Source: Nelumbo lutea
Taxonomy: Eukaryota > Streptophyta > Magnoliopsida > Proteales > Nelumbonaceae
NCBI GenBank assembly: GCA_022828595.1
Contig: JAKGHH010000007.1
Span: 61,368,727-61,432,726 of the forward strand
Direction of reading: 5' to 3'
Length of the DNA stretch: 64,000 nucleotides
The notes beneath the pieces were generated by a model, which was given only the letters and a program-made list of their open reading frames with translations, was not told the DNA's origin and did no database searches. This document shows positions 60,401-64,000 of the stretch, piece by piece (within the stretch, counting starts at the first letter, position 1; each line of letters begins with the position of its first letter). The translations under genes were made by a program, and so were the position numbers.

Positions 60401-61841
60401 GTTAGGATTGGGGGTTCAACCACTTGGATTGGGTTATGGTTGACCTCAACCCGACCTAACCTGACCTAACTTGCACCAATACCAAAATAAGCCCTAGATG
60501 TTCCTCTTGTCATCATCAACTCATGGTCATGGGGAAATTTTCATCTCAAAAGCCCCTGCTGCATGTCCACACCAATCTTTGTGGGCAAGTTTTTTATTAA
60601 AAATTAGAATTTTAGAAGGCTAATATTAGTTGGGGAAATCACTAAAAAAAGGTGGGTACCATATAATGCCTCCGTGTGGCAGAAAAAGGTTTTGACATAT
60701 AGAGAAGCTCCCCGATTAACCCAATTAGGAAACCTTTACATATACAGATACACATCGGATGTTTAGTAAGTTGTCGTCCCATAATGTATACATGCATGTC
60801 TCTTGTATAAAATGGATAAAAGACCGAAATAATTAGGACCAATCCGATAATAATAACTATGAAGCTAATGGTAATGACAGAACTCAGAAGAATGAAGAGC
60901 ATACACCATTCCTATACCAACCTTTATCCCAGAAATGGACTTTGAAAGCTCCATGGAAGGCATTTCCAAAAGATGAATTTGATTATCTGCACAAGAAATC
61001 TAAACTTGCTATATTTTAGTATAATCATTAACATGACAAATACATTTGTTTTAGAATATAAAGAAGCATAATAATGGGACAGAGCCCAATTAGAGTTGGG
61101 GACTCACTCCAAGCTAAATTTATGGATGTGGTGGAGGGCGTAAAAAGGGAGTTTGGATATGCTCCTCACAAAGCATGCCTCACTCCAACCTCATAGCACA
61201 TATCAGCCGTGCACCTGGAATATCTAGTACTTTTAAATTTTTATTTCATGGGGAGATGTTCCAGATGCATGGCTGAAACGTGCTGTGAGGTTGGTGTGAG
61301 GCACGCTCTGTGAGGAGCAGATCCGATCTCATAAAAAGGGCTAAGGAATTAAATATTAGCAGATTAACCATTGAAGGAGATCCCAATGTGGCAATAGGAT
61401 GGTTAGGAAAGGAAGAAGATGGCATGTGGCCATAAACAAAGACTTTTCAAGTGGCTGACTCGGGGTAGGGAAGTGAGATTGCAGTGGGTAAAAAGGTGTG
61501 GTAACTCCTTTGCAGATACACTTGCCAAACAAATGGTGGCAAGGAATCAGTTGCTTTGGGCTATGTTGTAGCTTTTCTACTTTGGAGGAGAGTTAAGAGA
61601 GCTTACCTCCCCCCCCCCCATTTATGTATTTGTTCCCTATCTTAGAATGAAATGGTTCTGTTATTGATCAAAAAAATATCGGACAGAGTTCATAAAAAAA
61701 TAATATAAAGAAACTTTCTCACCAAGGAAAGTGAAGGATCTGGAGAATATGTAAAATATAGAAGTGGAGACCCAATGCGTGATAGATATCTCTTCTTCCC
61801 TGTGTCAAGCTGCCAAACCACAAGAACACCTTCTCTTCCAC
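30452..61841 (-). CDS. WDR75: WDR75/UTP17-like WD40 protein (5' exons outside the window)
   Basis: WDR75 (UTP17) is a nucleolar WD40 protein of the t-UTP/UtpA part of the small-subunit processome, needed for pre-rRNA transcription and 18S processing. Twelve in-frame exons read right to left: 61841-61723, 60999-60922, 57273-57133, 54341-54297, 42784-42618, 41718-41640, 41554-41472, 40459-40330, 38165-38033, 36181-36018, 33538-33340 and 30657-30452 (TGA at 30454-30452). They encode about 513 residues: GREGVLVVWQLDTGK, ISCADNQIHLLEMPSMEL, AAIRTENYRIQFYSLFDN, EEGIGGLVCLKFWASG, AISAIAFHPTQRMAVSS, GWRCHSVGTY, AATFSPDGSILAVAAE, VVTLWDPDKNVL, LSFVGRSEYLVSVSQG, QAILTYVNSDHEYVIFDPYN and the ending GSSHVLPPLTKLC...AVQD. 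All junctions use GT-AG and keep frame. The first exon here starts in phase, so N-terminal repeats lie past 64,000. Introns reach 11.5 kb and carry LINE, copia and hAT insertions. I infer the gene is intact. Confidence 0.88.
30800..32958 (+). pseudogene. LINE ORF2 relic, copy C, in the last WDR75 intron
   Basis: This is the best-preserved LINE here, truncated at its 5' end just after the RT active site. Open frame 30824-31801 runs from LKVNFDKSC and [10 protein letters not shown] through SLGGRIVLIRST to IWT. A frameshift near 31770 leads into 31713-32333 with zf-RVT ([35 protein letters not shown]) and WTIWEERNSRIF. A second shift near 32330 leads into RNase H at 32327-32839 (IKLNFDGSSMGNPGP, SLRAEVLAAL, IVEGDSVMV, SFADGLTRQG). 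G-runs at 32473-32495 disturb the first RNase H strand. The tail is TTGTTATTGATAAAAAAAG at about 32950. It is antisense to WDR75. Confidence 0.92.
33838..34660 (-). pseudogene. LINE 3' fragment, copy D (RNase H)
   Basis: Minus-strand frames give the zf-RVT tail (MDSLGRKEFKIILDKERN, 34593) and RNase H: ETGFIKLNFDGSSMGNPGPS at about 34410, then a damaged middle, then STNSFADSLAKQGVG at about 34060. The tail ends GTTATTGATAAG at about 33840. It is 5' truncated and lies in the WDR75 intron between exons 36018 and 33538, in sense orientation to that gene. Confidence 0.8.
34759..35338. mobile_element. foldback element with GGTGCGCC-type ends
   Basis: The left part (CTTTTAAGTGTAAGGTGC, AAGGCGAGGCACAC) is inverted at the right part (GTGTGCGCCTTTTAAAAGG, TAGGCGCACCTTTTAAATCACTG). 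The core is AT-rich. It resembles the hAT-type elements at 38427 and 49236, but no target duplication is clear. Confidence 0.5.
36440..36800 (+). mobile_element. LINE ORF2 linker fragment
   Basis: Plus-strand frames read NGIKIWNDLW and [16 protein letters not shown], matching the linker after the RT domain in LINE copies B and C ([14 protein letters not shown]). Only this part is recognisable. Confidence 0.55.
37068..37430. mobile_element. possible TAGGGATGTAAA-type hAT MITE
   Basis: TAGGGATGTAAACAGATC begins a segment whose far side contains TTGCACTCTTTCAACC. The inverted TGTAAA/TTGCAC termini recall the TAGGGGTGTAA hAT family. The right end is uncertain. Confidence 0.35.
38427..39219. mobile_element. 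hAT-like foldback element carrying a 111-bp minisatellite
   Basis: Termini CAGTGTTTTAAAAGGC and GCGCTTTAAAACATTG are inverted. Both arms are rich in GGAGGCGTACGCCT/GAGGCTTACGCCTCC words. The core holds a GA-rich run (38605-38750). It also holds three copies of a 111-bp unit starting at 38766, 38877 and 38988 (TTTCAACTAATGTTATGCA... to GATCCCCCC). No matching 8-bp flanks were seen. The element lies in a WDR75 intron. Confidence 0.6.
39656..39808. mobile_element. two tandem micro-MITEs sharing target-site copies
   Basis: Two elements start TAAGGGTGTAATTG and end TTGCACCCCTA: 39664-39746 (83 bp) and 39755-39800 (46 bp). They are separated and flanked by the 8-mers GCCACAAC (39656), TCCACAAC (39747) and TCCACAAT (39801). 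The first 32 bp of the two elements are nearly identical. Termini and 8-bp repeats fit the hAT superfamily. Confidence 0.8.
40761..41056. repeat. 148-bp tandem duplication, nearly identical copies
   Basis: The unit beginning ATAGCAGAATGGAG occurs at 40761 and 40909 and ends with CCACATGGG. The copies differ at only a few positions, so the duplication is fairly recent. It lies in the WDR75 intron between exons 41472 and 40459. Confidence 0.9.
41266..41440. repeat. GATACAGATACG-type dispersed repeat
   Basis: Words such as AGATACAGATACGTC, GTGTATC and ATTGTATCGATATTTTAACCC resemble the intergenic repeats at 28.4-29.7 kb. It is probably an old MITE copy in the same WDR75 intron. Confidence 0.35.
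43061..43560. repeat. 250-bp unit in two tandem copies
   Basis: Unit 1 begins ACTTGGTGTAGGTCTAAAG at 43061 and unit 2 at 43311; they agree over nearly their full length. Each contains CTATTTATACAGATCTCC (unit 2 TTATTTATACAG), a TATA-like word, and a CCCACTTTGGGAAAGTTGCC inverted motif. The array lies 310 bp upstream of an unassigned plus-strand frame at 43871. Confidence 0.9.
43871..44281 (+). CDS. orphan 136-residue frame, probably transposon-derived
   Basis: An open frame starts MNGSRSGTMKLSKVDNG and ends RIKIGLEGGL. It is hydrophilic and basic, with KDNDNLNQGEEERGKG near residue 90 and RRAAYIPPPMRDQ near 112. I recognise no domain. It follows a two-copy tandem repeat and shares its strand with LINE copy F 2 kb downstream, so it might be an ORF1-like remnant; that is a guess. 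No splice signals or conserved motif support a host gene. Confidence 0.3.
   Translation: MNGSRSGTMKLSKVDNGSVITKIKLWQDQESKLCNKVNQESVSTCNYDDLGGAISSWRLERKPEILKDKGFGIEVVKFQRSKDNDNLNQGEEERGKGIGQTPRRAAYIPPPMRDQATVVCRSWNSSRIKIGLEGGL
44282..45800. other. intronic spacer, no gene seen
   Basis: Mixed sequence within the 11.5-kb WDR75 intron. I see no domain and no clear terminal repeats. Confidence 0.35.
45805..45968. repeat. short tandem repeat of 70-81 bp
   Basis: TTGTTTTAGACC begins units at 45805, 45875 and 45956. The first two units share TTCTTTTAGGCCTCATTCAGG and ACCTATCACAACTTACAAA. Confidence 0.75.
45969..46425. mobile_element. LTR-like segment related to 48470-48740
   Basis: The order of words here (GGCAGCAGGCCCTAAAA, AAATGTCCGCTTAG, TCCCACTTATAAAGAGATGCCACTTGT, TTTCCCTCCTTAAACCACT) parallels 48595-48720 (GGCAGCATGCCCTAAAA, CCCCACTTATTTATAAGGTGATGTTACTTGT, TTTCCCTTCTTTAACCACTT). 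Both lack coding sequence and look like LTR upstream regions of one family. Confidence 0.45.
46430..47950 (+). pseudogene. LINE ORF2 3' part, copy F
   Basis: The frame 46477-46896 gives the post-RT linker (VKFWMDRWYVE, VVKDYHQVLNGVVTWNPTLNG). A zf-RVT-like part follows in other frames (PSKVMFLVWTATLGKCLTRDTL...THVGCGLCPHE). RNase H is intact over 47222-47857, with LKFDGSALGNPG, STKAEVMAAL, IAGDSANTIKWL and YNHTADGLPKCG, so all four acidic positions are present. The tail is TTGATTAACTTTTCTCAAAAAAAAA at about 47945. It differs from copies B-D in both RNase H sequence and tail, so it is another LINE lineage. It is antisense to WDR75. Confidence 0.88.
48360..49235 (+). mobile_element. LTR-like insertion within copia, left part
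   Basis: This non-coding segment interrupts the copia RT. It contains CTCTATATAAACCCC at about 48887, a clear TATA box, preceded by three imperfect copies of a CCTCTAACCACTTTAAGTG-type unit (48710-48850). The insertion continues to the right of the hAT element (50914-about 51330). A block of about 50 bp (CCATCTACAGCCTTGTTCATG...) occurs at 49185 and again at 50939. Confidence 0.5.
49236..50905. mobile_element. hAT-type element, 1.67 kb, exact 8-bp duplication
   Basis: Flanks CTCACAGC at 49228-49235 and 50906-50913 are identical. The termini are CATGGTTTTAAAAGG and CATTTTAAAACTTTG, matching the CANNG-type hAT ends. GTGAGGCGTATGCC and CGCCTCAAGGCTTACGC arms fold back. No transposase frame is visible, so it is non-autonomous. 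Confidence 0.88.
51549..52142. mobile_element. hAT-type MITE, 594 bp, exact 8-bp duplication
   Basis: Flanks GTTGTCAG at 51541-51548 and 52143-52150 are identical. The termini are CACAATTTTCAAGG and CCTTGACAACTATG. Arms carry GGCGCCTAG/CTAGGCGGGCGCC words like those at 16611-17225. It is inserted in the copia pol relic. Confidence 0.9.
52284..53302. mobile_element. hAT-type element, 1.02 kb, diverged duplication
   Basis: The termini CATGGTTTCAAATGTCG and CGACATTTTAAACCTTG are good inverted repeats. Flanks ATTCTGTT and ATGCTATT agree at six of eight bases. The core is very AT-rich with short TTATAATAAATCA-like repeats. It interrupts the copia RNase H just before NWAGC. Confidence 0.75.
53779..54015 (+). 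repeat. 3' LTR of the plus-strand copia
   Basis: The LTR begins TGTAAAGGATTAGGGC directly after the polypurine tract and probably ends near CTCCTGACA at about 54015. It contains TTGTATTTGTTAGTG and TAATATATACATTTC. No second LTR was found to the left, as expected for a 5'-truncated element. Confidence 0.6.
54535..55200 (-). pseudogene. internally deleted LINE: ORF2 start joined to 3' tail
   Basis: On the minus strand, MRILLWNIKGLRDLERRE at about 54995-54942 is the start of a LINE ORF2 endonuclease (SWNVRGLG-type). The frame then breaks. Instead of RT, a non-coding stretch leads within about 450 bp to a tail ending TTTTTACTTTGAGCAATAAAGC near 54545. The sequence 55000-55200 is probably the inter-ORF or ORF1 end. 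It lies in the WDR75 intron, in sense orientation. Confidence 0.55.
55201..57130. other. WDR75 intron sequence with weak repeats
   Basis: At 55850-56240 a phrase such as CCCTATTTTCATGTTA recurs about five times with loose spacing, and AACTATGGTTTTTGAA...GACTTAGTTTAATG is present twice (about 56140 and 56205). No gene other than the flanking WDR75 exons is seen. Confidence 0.4.
57775..58790 (+). pseudogene. LINE ORF2 3' part, copy H
   Basis: Plus-strand pieces read VVGNGFRVKFWEDEWCDNGKL (about 57840), then a decayed linker, then zf-RVT-like RGLLIPNMHIMSMEQEEDPS with SFIHC (58230-58305), and CWGIWRKRNKRIFNDKYREE (58459). RNase H is absent and the tail ends in CAAAAATAAATAAACAAATAAAT at about 58790. 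This is a LINE lineage without RNase H or with it lost. Confidence 0.75.
58798..58928. repeat. TGTC microsatellite and 36-bp tandem duplication
   Basis: Five TGTC units are at 58800-58822. At 58856-58926, AAAGAATCTTCCATGTGGCACG...GGGCCC occurs twice in tandem and identically. Confidence 0.85.
59064..59653. mobile_element. hAT-type MITE related to 52284-53302
   Basis: The termini CAAGATTTAAAATATC and GACATATTAAACCATG are inverted. The flanks GCCAAACC and GCCAAACG match at seven of eight bases. The left end resembles the right end of the 52284 element read on the other strand (CAAGGTTTAAAATGTC). Confidence 0.7.
60230..60481. mobile_element. TAGGAGTGCAA-type hAT MITE
   Basis: The element begins TAGGAGTGCAACTTG and ends AACTTGCACCAATA; flanks CCAAATGA and CCAAAATA agree at six of eight. 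Inside are TTAGG runs (about 60381-60400) and the reverse CCTAA words (about 60453-60469). Confidence 0.65.
61080..61675 (+). pseudogene. LINE RNase H fragment split by a MITE
   Basis: The left part reads VGDSLQAKFMDVVEGVKR up to 61149. The right part resumes at 61341 with AKELNISRLTIEGD, then CGNSFADTLAKQMVARNQL at about 61497-61550 in other frames. The tail is CTGTTATTGATCAAAAAAAT at about 61670. It is antisense to WDR75. Confidence 0.85.
61150..61331. mobile_element. foldback MITE with 9-bp duplication inside the LINE
   Basis: The 9-mer TAAAAAGGG is present at 61141-61149 and 61332-61340. The arms are long inverted repeats of about 45 bp (GCTCCTCACAAAGCATGCC... and ...GGCACGCTCTGTGAGGAGC). 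A 9-bp duplication with long arms fits Mutator-like MITEs; an 8-bp hAT reading is possible. The middle word CATGGGGAGATGTT also occurs at about 19698. Confidence 0.88.
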
Positions 61842-61947
61842 CTAAATTTAGGACAAAAAGTCAATAATATGAATAAGAAAATCATATTAATCCATGTGAA
61901 AACATCACTAGAAAGAATAGTTATGGCAAATAATAACTTCAGAGCAT

Positions 61948-64000
61948 TTTTTTGACAAGTAAAAGAAAATTTCATTAAAAAAGAAAAAACTTAGTACATC
62001 CTGGATAGGTGTTAGGCAACACATGATAACAAAATTAGAACAAGCATTACAAAATCAATTCCCCATTTCACAATTTTGAAGCCCCAACTTCTCCTGGATC
62101 TTTTCTTCTAATCCTTATTAACACCCATCACCTCCAGACTTGAAGGCCCCTAACATTCCAGGAAATCAGCCTCAATTCTGTCTGCCCCTAACATTCATCT
62201 TCCTTTTCTTCTCCTTCTTCCCATGCCTCTCATCAATCCCCAATTGTTTTATTGTTCTTTTCTTCCCTTCTGCTTCTTTCAAACTGCTCTACTGCTTTCC
62301 TAACTACCGTTTCCCCTCCCAATACAGGCCAAGCGACTTCCCCACTTTCCATCTGTCTCTCCACCAGCTTCTCAACATCCACCCTCTACTTCCTTCTTTT
62401 GGAATTTCCCCCTCCTTAGAGCCCACCTCCACCTTACTCCCCTTTTTTAATCCCACTCCCGAAATTTCCAGCGATCTTACTTCCTCCCTCCCACTCTCGC
62501 TCTCCTTTTCTTTTTGACTAATGACTACTAGCTCTCCTTTTTCTATTGTACATAGTACACTTAGCTCTGTTGCCCAGAGCTATCTTCCAAATCTTGATTA
62601 TATCTCTTTCTTTTCTTTCTCCTTCCTCCCTCCTCCTCCTCCCTATTCCCTTCTCCCCCCTTGTCCTGCTATTTCTTTTGGAAAGTTAGATTCCCAGAAA
62701 GGGTCCGAACTTACATCAGTATTCAAACAGGCAACAATTCTAAAACCCTCGAACCATCCATAGCAGGCCTCTTGTTTCCTGTTATTGTTGATAGCTCCAA
62801 CTTACCAGTGTTCATTTCCTCCCTTTCTTCTATCATTGATGGTCGTCTTCCTCCACTAACACTGAAAATCTCCTGCCTCTGTGATGTTAGCAGAGAAGTA
62901 TTCTGGCTTGAAGCTGAACCAACCATCCAACCTATGGTTGGGATTGATCTCTATGATTTCTCCTCAACATTTTCCAACAAACCTCTCGTTTGTTGGTTGC
63001 CTAAACGTCCTTCTTCATCTTACTTTACAAAGCACTATCATCCTCCATCGTAATAGTCTTCTTCCCTGCGTCAAATCCTGCCATCAGCCACACATAATCG
63101 TCTGGCGAGCTTTCCACAGCCAAATCTCTCTTTTGCATTTTCTTCTACTCTTTAGATTCAAACCCAGGCTACAATTAACTAAAATACCCCTCAATATCTT
63201 CAACAGTTTGTGCCACTTGGGCTTCTTAAAATATTTACCAATTTTTTCAAACAGCGGGCCCCACCACTAATTTCTCTCGACTGATCTCCACCTGACCCCT
63301 TTAATTCCTTCTCCTCCACTTGGACCGCATCCACCCTTCCACCAAGATTTGAGTTATCCATGTAACCAACACTTGAATTCTCCATCGCCACCTCATTCTT
63401 TCGTTCTTCCCCTTCTTCATCCTGCCTCTACAACTTCCCTGCCGCCTCCTCTTATTTGTTGTCTGAACCCACCCCTTCTCCCTCTCCCATCCTTCCTTTC
63501 ACCGTAAAACGTCCAATCCTCCCCTTCTATTATCAACTGTAGCTGATACCTCTCACCTACAAACAATAAAATTATACTGCAAGGGATACTTTCTGTATCC
63601 TCTACCTTGATTAGTAAACACACCAACTCTAGCTTCTCCCAGCCCAGGATCGATTTCTATTATTATATTTCAAAAATCTGCCACACCTATTTCCTATCCC
63701 TTCAAACGTTAAACTGTTTCATGCATGTAATGTTATCCCGATGACCCCCCAATCCATACCACCCTTCTCCTACCTCCAACCACTTCGCCTGCTGCCAGAT
63801 ACCACCAATAAAGTCACAAGTCCTAGCTTTTTCTTCCTTGAGTTCTCATACTCCATCACCCATCTTCTGCTTGCCAGATATGAAACATAAAGGGTAACAA
63901 CCCCCCATTCTTCTCTTTTCCCCATTCTAAGATTGCCCAGGCTTCAATTTTCTCGATCTCCAACTCTTCTCCAATCATCCTTCCTACCAGGCTAACGTAT
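61948..64000 (-). pseudogene. LINE-like element: ORF1 region, ORF2 start, 3' tail
   Basis: Read on the minus strand from the window edge, a charged, frame-broken region (about 64000-62200) resembles a LINE ORF1, with fragments such as NPNHRLDGWFSFKPEYF near 62925. At about 62170-62130 comes RLISWNVRGLQVWR, an ORF2 endonuclease start, followed by a stop. Then only about 180 bp remain before a tail ending TTACTTGTCAAAAAAA at 61948. RT, zf-RVT and RNase H are missing. The long S/P/F-rich frames on the plus strand here are antisense shadows. Confidence 0.5.

Noticed and set aside
60360..60475. Interstitial telomere
   Set aside because: Pentamer TTAGG is not the usual plant telomere repeat, and the words lie in both orientations within a bounded MITE.
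60922..60999. WDR75 exon starting at an inner acceptor (TTGTGCAG)
   Set aside because: That start breaks frame after the previous phase-0 exon; the acceptor TTTAG at 61001-61000 keeps frame and adds ISCAD.
62140..63270. Serine, proline and phenylalanine-rich frames on the plus strand
   Set aside because: They lie opposite the minus-strand LINE-like region with its ORF2 start motif; composition reflects antisense of charged, purine-rich sequence.

Overview
The window is nuclear DNA of a flowering plant. The evidence is two multi-exon genes with plant-type protein sequences and GT-AG introns, plus typical plant repeats: L1-type LINEs with zf-RVT and RNase H modules, Ty1/copia elements, a PIF/Harbinger transposase relic, and many hAT-, Tourist- and Mutator-type miniature elements. 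Very long, transposon-filled introns fit a large-intron eudicot or magnoliid genome; I cannot name the species.

Layout. 1-1.8 kb: decayed PIF/Harbinger transposase and a GRF zinc-finger reading frame. 2.25-3.3 kb: AT-rich tandem repeat with a period near 158 bp. 3.3-6.7 kb: mostly unassigned, with a purine-rich stretch that may be the leader exon of gene 1. 6.75-18.3 kb (+): gene 1, phosphopantetheine adenylyltransferase (PPAT/COAD, coenzyme A synthesis), six coding exons giving 184 residues. Its 7.5-kb third intron holds a copia gag relic and two head-to-tail LINEs; its fourth intron holds nested MITEs. 18.3-30.4 kb: intergenic, with a wrecked minus-strand copia element (22.2-28.1 kb) and MITEs. 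30.45-61.84 kb and beyond the right edge (-): gene 2, a WDR75/UTP17-like WD40 protein of the small-subunit processome. Twelve exons (about 1.5 kb of coding sequence) are spread over more than 31 kb; the N-terminal exons lie past 64,000.

The two genes are convergent and unrelated in function (CoA synthesis; ribosome biogenesis). All exon junctions keep frame, so both look intact despite the repeat load. The clearest signal outside the genes is transposon layering. In the 11.5-kb WDR75 intron a plus-strand copia element is split by an LTR-like insertion that is itself split by a hAT element with an 8-bp target duplication; two further hAT-type elements sit in the same copia, one with an exact and one with a diverged duplication. 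Elsewhere a MITE with a 9-bp duplication splits a LINE RNase H domain, and two tiny MITEs stand in tandem sharing one target-site copy. No tRNA, rRNA, CRISPR or bacterial-type system was seen.
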